From positions 1 to 33,820 of the forward strand of contig CATZYB010000003.1 of NCBI GenBank assembly GCA_958426095.1: a stretch of 33,820 nt of DNA, written 5' to 3'. Below are positions 16,013 to 23,833 of this stretch, piece after piece. A program made the translations under genes and the position numbers. Every line of letters starts with the position of its first letter. The stretch's first letter is position 1. The notes beneath the pieces are model-generated. The model saw nothing but the letters and a program-made list of their open reading frames with translations. It was not told the origin of the DNA and did no database searches. This stretch comes from an uncultured Lachnospiraceae bacterium. Lineage in GTDB: Bacteria; Bacillota; Clostridia; Lachnospirales; Lachnospiraceae.

Positions 16013-16450
16013 GTGAAAACGTTAATTATTCGAAGCGTCAATTTTGCGGCAATGGTTATCATCCTTCTGGGTTATAACAGTACGGTGAACAGCCGGGAGC
16101 AGAAGGAGGAAATTGCTCGTTTAAATGCTCAATTGGAAAGCGCGTCTGCAGTGACCTTAAGCAGCGGTAATTCAGGCGGAAGTTATAAAGATGGAACATA
16201 TAATGGCGAAGCCGAAGGATTCGGAGGTACGATTTCTGTTGATGTAACTATAGAGAGCGGAATCATTACAGATGTGGCTGTTACATCGGCGAACGGCGAA
16301 GATGGCGCCTATCTGTCTATGGCCGAAAATATTATACCTGAAATTATAGAAAATCAGTCTGCGGAGGTCGATACGATCAGCGGCGCAACATTCAGCTCCA
16401 CTGGTATTAAAAATGCGGCGGCTCAGGCGTTGGAAAAGGCGGAAGAATGA
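16013..16450 (+). CDS. Membrane-anchored single-domain FMN_bind protein
   Basis: A 145-residue protein with one N-terminal membrane helix (about residues 5-21), a short coiled coil (SREQKEEIARLNAQLES) and one FMN_bind domain (58-143) starting YKDGTYNGEAEGFGG. The target motif VDTISGATFSS has acceptor T126. This resembles RnfG/NqrC-type FMN carriers reduced to their flavin domain. GTG start with GAGGTG five bases upstream, 12 bp after the five-repeat gene, and one base before the iron-sulfur protein gene. Its tether and place next to the membrane Fe-S protein suggest that it passes electrons from the membrane to the longer FMN carrier (inference). Confidence 0.9.
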   Translation: MKTLIIRSVNFAAMVIILLGYNSTVNSREQKEEIARLNAQLESASAVTLSSGNSGGSYKDGTYNGEAEGFGGTISVDVTIESGIITDVAVTSANGEDGAYLSMAENIIPEIIENQSAEVDTISGATFSSTGIKNAAAQALEKAEE

Positions 16451-16451
16451 T

Positions 16452-17324
16452 ATGGACAAAATTAATTTTTTACATCCTGGAGCGAAAGATTTAAAAAAAA
16501 TACATATATGGCTGAGAGTTATTATCCAATTGATTTTCTTTATCTTAATTCCGTCTGCTTATACAGCGGCATTTAACGGTGTTAAATATATTTTTAGTCA
16601 GATTGGCGCAGGAGAACAGATTGAACTTACTTCCTTTGTTTCCGTTTTGATTATGCTCTGTGTGTTTACTATGATTTTCGGAAGATTTTTCTGTGGTTTT
16701 GCCTGTGCATTCGGCAGTTTAGGTGATGCGGTGCGGGCAGCGTATGTTTGGATATGCAAAAAGGTCAGGAAAAAGCCAGTGTCATTGGGAGTAAATATTG
16801 GAAAGAAACTGGCTGTAGTGAAATTTGTTTTGTTGGCATTTATTGTTTTTGCCTGCTTTGGCGGTGTTTTTTCTAAAACGCAGGGCAGCAGTCCATGGGA
16901 AGTATTTTCCATGCTTCATGCCGGGAACTTTAATCTTGGCGGGCATATAGCTGGTGTCATACTGTTTATACTGATACTTATCGGCATGTGTGTGCAGGAG
17001 CGGTTTTTCTGCCGGTTTTTATGCCCGATGGGGGCTTTATTTGCTATGCTTCCGGTACTGCCTCTATTTGGACTCCGAAGGGAACGGGAAAACTGTATCA
17101 GAGGCTGTACGGCCTGTACACGAAAATGTCCGGCAGATATTGAATTGCCGGAAGCTCAAGAGCGTTTTGTGTCGGGAGAATGTTTTCAGTGCCAGAAATG
17201 TATTGATATCTGTCCTAAGGGAAATATTCATTGCGGACTGAAAGAAATTAAAGGAAATGAAGTGTTGTTTACGATTTTCAGGGCACTGCTTTTGTTTTGT
17301 TTGTGTATGTGGCTGGGAATCTGA
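16452..17324 (+). CDS. NapH-like membrane 4Fe-4S electron-transfer protein
   Basis: A 290-residue polytopic membrane protein of the Fer4_5 / NapH group. Hydrophobic helices lie near 21-40, 60-80, 120-138, 166-183 and 271-288. Membrane cysteine pairs C81-x3-C85 and C187-x3-C191 precede two 4Fe-4S motifs, CIRGCTACTRKCP (C215-C226) and CFQCQKCIDICP (C244-C254). Such proteins take electrons from the quinol pool or a dehydrogenase and hand them across the membrane. ATG 16452 overlaps no neighbour and lies one base after the stop of the FMN_bind gene. An in-frame start further upstream would overlap that gene and lacks a site. The gene ends just before the -10 of the next promoter. Confidence 0.9.
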   Translation: MDKINFLHPGAKDLKKIHIWLRVIIQLIFFILIPSAYTAAFNGVKYIFSQIGAGEQIELTSFVSVLIMLCVFTMIFGRFFCGFACAFGSLGDAVRAAYVWICKKVRKKPVSLGVNIGKKLAVVKFVLLAFIVFACFGGVFSKTQGSSPWEVFSMLHAGNFNLGGHIAGVILFILILIGMCVQERFFCRFLCPMGALFAMLPVLPLFGLRRERENCIRGCTACTRKCPADIELPEAQERFVSGECFQCQKCIDICPKGNIHCGLKEIKGNEVLFTIFRALLLFCLCMWLGI

Positions 17325-17325
17325 A

Positions 17326-17361
17326 TATAATTTTTTTAACTATGAGTTAGAAGCAACTAAT
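17326..17361 (+). promoter_or_regulatory. Putative promoter -10 and candidate operator copy 2 (GTTAG-N6-CTAAT)
   Basis: TATAAT at 17326-17331 follows the stop of the Fe-S protein gene; the best -35 is a weak TTGTGT (17301-17306, 19-base spacer). The inverted repeat GTTAG AAGCAA CTAAT lies at 17346-17361, shortly after the expected start of transcription. It matches the copy at 12970-12985 in both arms and spacing except for the last base. AAAGGAGGAC then precedes ATG 17394. Confidence 0.55.
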
Positions 17362-17393
17362 TAATAATTTTTATCATTATAAAGGAGGACAAA

Positions 17394-20300
17394 ATGAAAA
17401 AAGGAATTATGAAGAGAGCCATAGCTGCGGCCATAGCTGCGGCGATGACGGCGGCCATGGCGCCCATTCAAACACTTGCAGTGACGGGCGAACAGGTAGC
17501 AGCGGATGGGGTTTATACTTCAACATCGACCGTTACGGATGCTGATGGTAACGGGTGGTTCCAGGGTGAATATAAGATTAATGTGAGTGTGACTATTGCT
17601 GACGGCATCATTAATGCTGTGGAGGTTACATCGGAAGACGCAGATACGTTAAACAGCAACTATATGGCCTGGGGAAAGGAATCGGCTAAAAAGGCATTGG
17701 TTGGACAGTCGGCTACAGAAAATACAATTAATAACTGGGATGCAGTATCCAGTGCCACATATACCGCCGAAGGCATCAAATCCGCAGCACTGGCGGCTAT
17801 CCAGGGGGCGGAAGGGTCAGTGGCCGTACCACAGGTTGATGCAGCGGCTTTATCGGATGCTGTAAGCGCTACAGAAGCGGCAAATTATGCAGCGGCAGAT
17901 TATACACCGAAAAGTTGGGAAGCTTTTCAGCTGGCTTTTAATTCTGCAAAAGATGTTCTGGCCAATAAAGATACAAAGACTCAGGATGAAATAAATAATG
18001 CGGTCCAGGCCTTACAGGATGCAGTGGCGGCATTGGCTCCTGCGGAGGCTGCATCACAGACGATTGTTGTTGGCGGCGTGACTTATAATTATAGAAAAAC
18101 AGCAGCCGACGGGTATACACAGATTGATGAAACGGGCATTTATTATAAGGCAGATAATAAAGAATTGACTGGTAATGTATCTGGTACGGTCAATTTCTCA
18201 AATAAGGAATACTATAGCGGACTTTCAGAAGCGGCTTATGATGTGGTGTCTACGGCCACGGTGGGTAAGGGTTCTAAATTTGCCAATGCGGATGTCACTT
18301 TTAATTATACGGATGATACCCAGAAGTCCGGCACTACAACCTTTAATGGTGTAAAAAATGTTGCTGTTCAGACACTGGCAGAGGTTTATGTGAAGGCAAT
18401 GATACTTAAAGCCGCAGGAGTTCCGACGGAAGGTGTTTATGCAAAAGCTGCGTCTATTGAAAATGCAGTCCCGGGCGATGCTTCCGGCGCTTATTATAAG
18501 ATTCTGGCAGCCGATGGTTCTGTTGAAAGTGTAGTAAACAATGTGACAGAAATTAAAGATGCGGCAGCAACGATTGCTACAACTTCCACATGGGGCGATT
18601 ATCAGATTGATATTACTGAAGGACATACGACGCATCTTGCCGACGATATTACGACAGATACCATTCAGGGAATGACTTTAACTACAAATGACGGAAAATC
18701 TTATAGCCTGGGTTATCTGGAAAATATCTGGTTCCGTATGGGAGAATTTTCTTTCTATGTAAATGCAGACCGTCCGATGGCCAAAGGCGGAACACCTATG
18801 AATACGGAACAGTTTGGTGATATTCAGGGCAAAACAATTACGGCGATAACTTATTATACGACCAAAGGGGTTTATAAGTATGATGTGGCCAGCCAGAATC
18901 TTTTTGTAAAAAAACAGGTTGAAGGAAAGATTACCGGAGATACGGAAGTTACAATGAATGAAAATGGCGCTGCAGAGGTCAATGTTGATATTAGTGCATT
19001 GCCGGAGGGTTATATTCTTTCTAAAATCCGGGTAGGTTCCGGAAGAGGCTCAAAAATATATGATGCAGTCGAATATGGAGCTTCTTACGAGAACGGAAAA
19101 TTGACACTTCCGGAAGGCCTTGAAAATAATTCCTATACAGCCATTTTTGCCAGTGATGAGTATGCGGATCAGTCCTGGACATTTAATGTAAAAAAAGTTT
19201 CTAAATACGTATATGGTACTGTGAATTTACCGTATGCAGATTTCTACTATGGTGAATTGACGGATGTGCCAGAGAATGCAGAAATGAATCTTGGGGCATC
19301 TGATCCGGCGGCATCATTACGAGAGGATGGACAGTATGATGCAGTCAGCAGTGCAACTTCAAGCAAATCGAAAGGATTTGGTGTGACTTACAATGAAGAT
19401 ACCGCAGAAGGCGGCGTCAATATTAATGGTATTGCCAATGTGAATATTGCAGTCCCGGAAAGTTTGTATAATGCGGCGAAGGAAGCCATTGCAGCAGGAC
19501 AGACCTGCAATAATAAACTGTTTGAAATTATTGGCAGTATGTCGCTTCTTGAAGAAGGCGTGGAAGCTCCGTTGGAATATAAAGTACTCAATGGCGATGG
19601 TACATTGACTGCTATGGTGACTGAAACGGTTGAACCGGAAGGCGCATCGGCTGAAATTTCCACAAATACGCCATGGGGACATTACCTGATTTCAGTAAAT
19701 GCTGAGGGAATTCCGACAACGGATAACATGCTTGGTGTGGTTCTTGAAACGGCCAGCGGTAAGAAATACGGTATGGAGCATCTGGAAAACCTGTGGCTCA
19801 GAACAAGTGAGATGGCATTTGCTGTAGAACCAAAGACGGAGCCGCATGGGAATGTACTGGACTATGCAAGATATGCAGATATTCAGGGAGAAACAATCAC
19901 TAAAATTACCTATTTGGTAAAAGACGGTGCAGATATTGTAATTAATACAAATCTTCCGGTGAAAAAACTCGTTGGAGAAAATGGCAGCGTTGCTGCCGAA
20001 GATGGCATATTTGCTGATAGCGCAGCTGTAAACGTCGATATTAAAGGACCAGAAGACAGCAGCTATATGCTGACAAAAGCAGAGCATGGCGGAAAAACTC
20101 TTGCTGATAGTGACTATACCTATGAGCAGGGAAGATTTACTGTTCATAAAACAGAAAATACCGGTATCGGTTCCTATACATTGACATTTACAGATGATAA
20201 TTATGCAGATATGATGGTTACCTTTGTACTTTCTGCCGGATTAAAAGACGGAGATATTAAGCTTGAAAATAATAAACTTGTTGTTCCGGAAGGTATTGAC

Positions 20301-20906
20301 ATTGAAAATTATCTGAACAATATTACATCGGTAAAAGTCAATGGAAAGGCACTTGGCAGAGGTAATGCAGGCAAAGTTATATTTAACACAGACGGCACAG
20401 TCAATCCGGATGCTGAAATTAAAGGAAGAGGCAATTCGACGCCGGCCTTCCCGGAAGATGGCACATATACAGTGGAGATAGAATCTGCAGGTTATCCGGC
20501 CGTATCCGGCAGTATTGTAAAACCAGTGCCAACACCGACAGAGCCTGAATCCAAAGATCCGAATGAATCGAAGACCCCGAATGAATCGAAGACTCCGAAT
20601 GAATCGAAGGCTCCGAATGAATCAAAGGCTCCAAATGAATCAAAGGCCCCGAATGAATCGAAGGCTCCGAATGAATCAAAGACCCCGAATGAATCCAAAG
20701 AAACGAAGGAGACCAAAGCGGCAGGCACAGCCAATAAGACGTCCAATGGTTCTGGCACAAAGGGCACAAAGACATCTAATAATGTAAAGACAGGCGATGC
20801 CATGAACATCTGGGCATGGGCAAGCGTGGCGATTGCTTCTTTGGGTGTCGGCGGTATTTCGCTGAAAACTTTTAGAAAGAAATTCAGAGATGATGAGGAA
20901 AAATAA
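17394..20906 (+). CDS. Wall-anchored FMN_bind / FIVAR / double Tp47-like protein
   Basis: A 1170-residue exported protein. Order: signal peptide (1-30); FMN_bind-like domain (36-138) with DAVSSAT, possible acceptor T122; FIVAR-like helical domain (149-219); Tp47-like unit A (about 258-600); unit B (603-945); a C-terminal beta domain (947-1042); eight PNESK repeats (1056-1103); and a wall-sorting signal with NVKTGD (1130-1135), a hydrophobic stretch and a KKFRDDEEK tail. Units A and B are duplicates: LENIWFRMGEFSF matches LENLWLRTSEMAF, and DIQGKTITAITY matches DIQGETITKITY. Unit B (YGTVNLPYADFYYGEL, DAVSSAT, VNINGIANVNIAVPESL) and the following beta domain resemble, from memory, T. pallidum Tp47 (penicillin-binding lipoprotein TP0574). 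Units A and B carry YDVVSTAT (T289) and YDAVSSAT (T655). Its substrate is unknown. No sortase gene is in the window. Confidence 0.82.
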   Translation: MKKGIMKRAIAAAIAAAMTAAMAPIQTLAVTGEQVAADGVYTSTSTVTDADGNGWFQGEYKINVSVTIADGIINAVEVTSEDADTLNSNYMAWGKESAKKALVGQSATENTINNWDAVSSATYTAEGIKSAALAAIQGAEGSVAVPQVDAAALSDAVSATEAANYAAADYTPKSWEAFQLAFNSAKDVLANKDTKTQDEINNAVQALQDAVAALAPAEAASQTIVVGGVTYNYRKTAADGYTQIDETGIYYKADNKELTGNVSGTVNFSNKEYYSGLSEAAYDVVSTATVGKGSKFANADVTFNYTDDTQKSGTTTFNGVKNVAVQTLAEVYVKAMILKAAGVPTEGVYAKAASIENAVPGDASGAYYKILAADGSVESVVNNVTEIKDAAATIATTSTWGDYQIDITEGHTTHLADDITTDTIQGMTLTTNDGKSYSLGYLENIWFRMGEFSFYVNADRPMAKGGTPMNTEQFGDIQGKTITAITYYTTKGVYKYDVASQNLFVKKQVEGKITGDTEVTMNENGAAEVNVDISALPEGYILSKIRVGSGRGSKIYDAVEYGASYENGKLTLPEGLENNSYTAIFASDEYADQSWTFNVKKVSKYVYGTVNLPYADFYYGELTDVPENAEMNLGASDPAASLREDGQYDAVSSATSSKSKGFGVTYNEDTAEGGVNINGIANVNIAVPESLYNAAKEAIAAGQTCNNKLFEIIGSMSLLEEGVEAPLEYKVLNGDGTLTAMVTETVEPEGASAEISTNTPWGHYLISVNAEGIPTTDNMLGVVLETASGKKYGMEHLENLWLRTSEMAFAVEPKTEPHGNVLDYARYADIQGETITKITYLVKDGADIVINTNLPVKKLVGENGSVAAEDGIFADSAAVNVDIKGPEDSSYMLTKAEHGGKTLADSDYTYEQGRFTVHKTENTGIGSYTLTFTDDNYADMMVTFVLSAGLKDGDIKLENNKLVVPEGIDIENYLNNITSVKVNGKALGRGNAGKVIFNTDGTVNPDAEIKGRGNSTPAFPEDGTYTVEIESAGYPAVSGSIVKPVPTPTEPESKDPNESKTPNESKTPNESKAPNESKAPNESKAPNESKAPNESKTPNESKETKETKAAGTANKTSNGSGTKGTKTSNNVKTGDAMNIWAWASVAIASLGVGGISLKTFRKKFRDDEEK
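20559..20702 (+). repeat. 18-bp tandem repeat (PNESK[T/A] x8) in the wall-spanning stalk
   Basis: Eight in-frame 18-bp units encode PNESKT, PNESKA or, in the last, PNESKE. A Pro/Ser/Lys-rich segment before a sorting signal is typical of a wall-spanning stalk, and its length may vary between strains. Confidence 0.92.
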
Positions 20907-20932
20907 ATTCTTCAATATGACTTTGTTTTAAG

Positions 20933-20973
20933 AAAAAACCGTAGTTTGATGAGAGTCTGACTACGGTTTTTTT
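20933..20973. terminator. Bidirectional terminator after the wall protein gene
   Basis: Stem 20933-20945 / 20960-20972 (core ACCGTAGT / ACTACGGT) has a 14-base loop, with six A on one side and seven T on the other. It serves the wall protein gene (plus) and the HD-domain gene (minus, stop at 20979). Confidence 0.9.
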
Positions 20974-20978
20974 GATTA

Positions 20979-21650
20979 TCAACAAATTTTATTTCCATTG
21001 GCAATGAGTTTAAAATTCAGGCCGAGAAGTTCAGCGGCCCGTTTGCACATAAGCATGCGCTGCATAAAGATTTCAAAATAATCCATAATGGAACAGATAT
21101 TTTCATCCAGTTCGATTCGGAGTTGGGCTGTCTTTTTTTCTGTATTAATGATTAGTCGGGATGATATGGCTGCATAGTTGACCCGGTCATGTTTATCAAA
21201 ATTGGCTTTAATTTTGTTGCGAACCCGGTTGCGGCGCACATCCGTTTTGTCTGCGAGGATCAGGGCAGCAGACACAGGATCTACGGCAGTTCCGGTGCCT
21301 TCATCATGTTGGCCGATAGCACTGACGATAACGGCGATGTCCTCAGCCGGGACATTCCAGCGGTTTAATAAAGTAAAAGCCATAAGAGCTCCGCTGTGGG
21401 GATGGTCGTGTCGGTTGACACAGTTACCCATATCGTGCATGTAGCCTGCAATTTTAGCAAGTTCAATTAAATGTTCATCATAACCCAATGTTTCCAGAAT
21501 TTTTCCCGATGTTTCTGCAACTTTGGCGGCATGTTTCCTGGAATGCTCTGTAAAACCGATGATTCCCAGTGTCTCATTGCCTTTTTCGATAAAGGCGTTA
21601 ACTTCTTTGGATTCTTTTACCATTTTGTACGTTAATTTTTCTTCTTTCAT
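20979..21650 (-). CDS. HD-domain phosphohydrolase
   Basis: A 223-residue cytoplasmic protein with a complete HD metal site: TEHSRKHA, then YMHDMGN (HD pair), an HDHPHSG segment and ALILADKTDVRRNRVR with the last aspartate. HD proteins hydrolyse phosphate esters, often nucleotides; the substrate here is unknown. Start choice: the promoter at 21692-21720 puts the transcript start near 21685, and GGAGG at 21664-21668 precedes ATG 21650. The in-frame ATG at 21680 would be only about five bases into the mRNA. The last 54 bp of the gene are repeated as a relic at 12764-12817. Confidence 0.85.
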   Translation of the reverse strand: MKEEKLTYKMVKESKEVNAFIEKGNETLGIIGFTEHSRKHAAKVAETSGKILETLGYDEHLIELAKIAGYMHDMGNCVNRHDHPHSGALMAFTLLNRWNVPAEDIAVIVSAIGQHDEGTGTAVDPVSAALILADKTDVRRNRVRNKIKANFDKHDRVNYAAISSRLIINTEKKTAQLRIELDENICSIMDYFEIFMQRMLMCKRAAELLGLNFKLIANGNKIC

Positions 21651-21691
21651 TTTTTTAATCTTTCCTCCATTTTGTAGCATAGCATAAAGAA

Positions 21692-21720
21692 TTTATAATA
21701 TTCTATCTGCATTGTGTTAA
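21692..21720 (-). promoter_or_regulatory. Promoter of the HD-domain gene
   Basis: On the minus strand TTAACA (21715-21720) and TATAAA (21692-21697) are separated by 17 bases. The divergent WYL regulator gene starts at 21764, so this 113-bp region also holds its promoter, for which only a weak -10 (TAAAAT, 21738-21743) is seen. Confidence 0.7.
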
Positions 21721-21763
21721 ACCTGAGTAAAATTTGTTAAAATAAAAATACAGGAGGTCTGCC

Positions 21764-22669
21764 ATGAAAATCGATCGTTTAATTGGAATTTTATCCATTT
21801 TACTTCAACAGGAAAAAATAACAGCGCCTGAATTGGCGGAAAAATTTGAAGTGTCCCGGCGGACAATCAACCGGGATATTGAACATTTATGTCAGGCCGG
21901 AATTCCGGTAATGACAGTGCGTGGGAAAAACGGCGGAATCTCTATTATGGATAATTATAAAATGGACAGAACACTGCTCACTTCTTCGGATATGAAGGCG
22001 ATTTTTGCAGGATTGAAAAGTCTTGACAGTGTCAGCGGAACGAATCGTTATCAGCAGTTGATGGACAAGTTATCTGCGGGACGTCCTGAAGGAATTCTTT
22101 CCGGTCAGTACATATCCATTGATTTATCGTCCTGGTATAAATCTTCTCTGGCGCCCAAAATAGAAAAAATACAGCAAGCCATAGAGTGTCATGAAAGAAT
22201 AGCCTTTGACTATTACGGACCAAAGGGGGAAGGTCATCGAAAGCTGGAACCTTACCGATTGGTATTTAAATGGTCTTCTTGGTATGTATGGGGATTTTGT
22301 GTGGATAAACAGGATTTTCGTCTGTTTAAATTAAATCGGATGTCGGAAATTGAGCAGACGGGAGAATGCTTTAAAGTTCGGGAGTATGGCGTGCCGGAGC
22401 CGCCTTCTGCGGTGTTTATGAAACCAAAGGTATGCGCGAAGGTTTTATTTGAGCCGGAGGCAAAATGGCGATTGATCGATGATTTTGGAATAGACAGTTT
22501 TAAAGAACAGCCCGACGGGAAGCTTTTATTTATCTTTGATTTTATGGATGCGGACAATCTTTTTAACTGGCTGTTAAGCTTCGGATCTCAGGCAGAACTT
22601 TTGGAGCCGGTAGAATTGCGTCGGCTATTTGAGGAAAACATTCGAAAGATGATGGAAAAATATCAATGA
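21764..22669 (+). CDS. WYL-domain transcriptional regulator (YafY-like)
   Basis: A 301-residue regulator. Residues 1-60 form an HTH_11 / DeoR-type winged helix-turn-helix (ELAEKFEVSRRTINRDIEHL, then a basic wing with VRGKNGGISI). The WYL domain at about 140-230 includes IAFDYYGPKGEG and the signature-like YRLVFKWSSWYVWGFC. A C-terminal WCX-like part follows. WYL domains sense a ligand, often a nucleic acid or nucleotide. AGGAGGT lies just before the ATG. Genes for TfoX-like and GyrI-like proteins follow on the same strand, and such trios usually make the regulator's targets its own neighbours. Confidence 0.9.
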   Translation: MKIDRLIGILSILLQQEKITAPELAEKFEVSRRTINRDIEHLCQAGIPVMTVRGKNGGISIMDNYKMDRTLLTSSDMKAIFAGLKSLDSVSGTNRYQQLMDKLSAGRPEGILSGQYISIDLSSWYKSSLAPKIEKIQQAIECHERIAFDYYGPKGEGHRKLEPYRLVFKWSSWYVWGFCVDKQDFRLFKLNRMSEIEQTGECFKVREYGVPEPPSAVFMKPKVCAKVLFEPEAKWRLIDDFGIDSFKEQPDGKLLFIFDFMDADNLFNWLLSFGSQAELLEPVELRRLFEENIRKMMEKYQ

Positions 22670-22670
22670 T

Positions 22671-22695
22671 GACATAAAGGTGTCCTGTTTTATGT
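22671..22695. promoter_or_regulatory. Candidate operator before the TfoX-like gene
   Basis: The 63-bp gap after the WYL gene holds two nested inverted repeats: GACA-N6-TGTC (22671-22684) and ACATAAA / TTTATGT (22672-22678, 22689-22695). There is no T-run, so a regulator-binding site, perhaps for the WYL protein, fits better than a terminator. Confidence 0.4.
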
Positions 22696-22732
22696 GATAA
22701 ACTAATAAAAAGATGATCAGGGAGGCGATTTT

Positions 22733-23068
22733 ATGGCTTCAAGCGAGGAATTTGTCCAGCATGTTGTCGGTCAATTGGATGAAGCGGGAAACATAATTTA
22801 TAAAAAGCTTTTTGGTGAATATGGGTTGTGGCTTGACGGCAAATTTTTTGGAACAGTGGAAGATAATCAGTTTTATGTGAAAGCTACAAAATCCGGGAAA
22901 AGGTTGATGCCGGAAGCTGTTGCTGTAGCGCCCCACGGCGGAAGGCCGGGAATGTATGCAGTGGAAAAACTGGACGACAAAGTCTTTTTGGTGGAACTTA
23001 TTCAGGCAACCTGTGCCGAACTTCCTGTGCCGAAACCAAGGAAACCGAAGAAGAGCCGCCGGGGATAA
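22733..23068 (+). CDS. TfoX N-terminal domain protein
   Basis: A 111-residue protein matching the TfoX N-terminal domain: FVQHVVGQL, KKLFGEYGLWLDGKFFGTV and DNQFYVKAT are the typical segments. The end is a basic tail (KPRKPKKSRRG). In Gammaproteobacteria the full-length TfoX/Sxy controls competence; these short Firmicutes forms have no known role and are unlikely to do the same. A GGGAGGCG site precedes the ATG. It lies between the WYL regulator and the GyrI-like gene and is probably cotranscribed with the latter (26-bp gap). Confidence 0.85.
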   Translation: MASSEEFVQHVVGQLDEAGNIIYKKLFGEYGLWLDGKFFGTVEDNQFYVKATKSGKRLMPEAVAVAPHGGRPGMYAVEKLDDKVFLVELIQATCAELPVPKPRKPKKSRRG

Positions 23069-23094
23069 AGGGCCTGAAAGAGGGAAATGGATTT

Positions 23095-23736
23095 ATGGGA
23101 AAAATAGATTATAAGAAAGAATATAAAGATTTATATATGCCGAAAAAGAAACCGTCAATTATCGAGGTGCCGGAGATGATTTTTATCATGGTGGACGGCA
23201 AAGGTAATCCAAATACTTCGGAGAGTTACAAAAAGGCGATGGAAATTCTTTATGGTTTGTCATTTACGATTAAAATGAGTAAGATGAGTGGAACACAGCC
23301 GAAGGGTTATTTTGATTATGTCGTTCCACCTTTGGAAGGCCTTTGGTGGGTAGACGACGGGAACTTTGACGGGCAAAATGTGTCAGATAAAGATAAGTTT
23401 TGCTGGACATCCATGATCCGTCAGCCTGAGTTTGTGACGGAAGCGGTTTTTGAGTGGGCGAAGGAGAGCCTTCAAAAAAAGAAGCCTTATATTGATTTTT
23501 CATCGACACGGCTGGTTACATTTACAGAGGGCTTGTGTTGTCAGGTCATGCATGTTGGGCCTTATGATGCGGAGCCGGAGACTATAAAAATGATGGAAAA
23601 ATATATCAAAGAAAACGGCTATGTTTTGGACATCAATTCTGAGCGCCGCCATCATGAGATTTATCTGGGCGATCCGAGGCGGACAAAACCGGAAAATTTA
23701 AAAACAGTCATTCGTCATCCGGTACGGGTGAAGTAG
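23095..23736 (+). CDS. GyrI-like small-molecule binding protein
   Basis: A 213-residue stand-alone GyrI-like domain protein. Visible family segments are EVPEMIFIMVDGKGNPN at the start, the WWVDDGNFDG stretch in the middle, QVMHVGPYDAEPETIKMMEKYI and the closing RRHHEIYLGDPRRTKPENLKT. GyrI-like domains bind hydrophobic or cationic small molecules and some hydrolyse them. No DNA-binding domain is fused. Position after a WYL regulator and a TfoX-like gene suggests a response to a toxic small molecule (inference). No terminator hairpin is visible after it. Confidence 0.88.
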   Translation: MGKIDYKKEYKDLYMPKKKPSIIEVPEMIFIMVDGKGNPNTSESYKKAMEILYGLSFTIKMSKMSGTQPKGYFDYVVPPLEGLWWVDDGNFDGQNVSDKDKFCWTSMIRQPEFVTEAVFEWAKESLQKKKPYIDFSSTRLVTFTEGLCCQVMHVGPYDAEPETIKMMEKYIKENGYVLDINSERRHHEIYLGDPRRTKPENLKTVIRHPVRVK

Positions 23737-23776
23737 TTAATAAAAAAAGGCGATTCCGTTATTTTGTTTTCATGAG

Positions 23777-23804
23777 TTGTTTAATATTCGTGATATGGTA
23801 AAAT
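23777..23804 (+). promoter_or_regulatory. Promoter of the BtpA-kinase operon
   Basis: TTGTTT (23777-23782), a 16-base spacer and TAAAAT (23799-23804), with an extended TGG before the -10. The BtpA-family start codon follows 30 bases later. Confidence 0.65.
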
Positions 23805-23833
23805 AGTTTTATGACAAATGGGAGGATATGGAT

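Noticed and set aside
15394..16062. Long open frame on the minus strand under the five-FMN gene, with serine/valine repeats
   Set aside because: It is the mirror of the EETKP repeats and FMN_bind domains on the plus strand; no ribosome site or homology.
20559..20702. Tandem 18-bp repeats as a possible CRISPR array
   Set aside because: The units are contiguous with no spacers and are in frame within a coding gene.
20492..20809. Repeat-rich minus-strand frame (FDSFGA type)
   Set aside because: It is the antisense of the PNESK stalk repeats.
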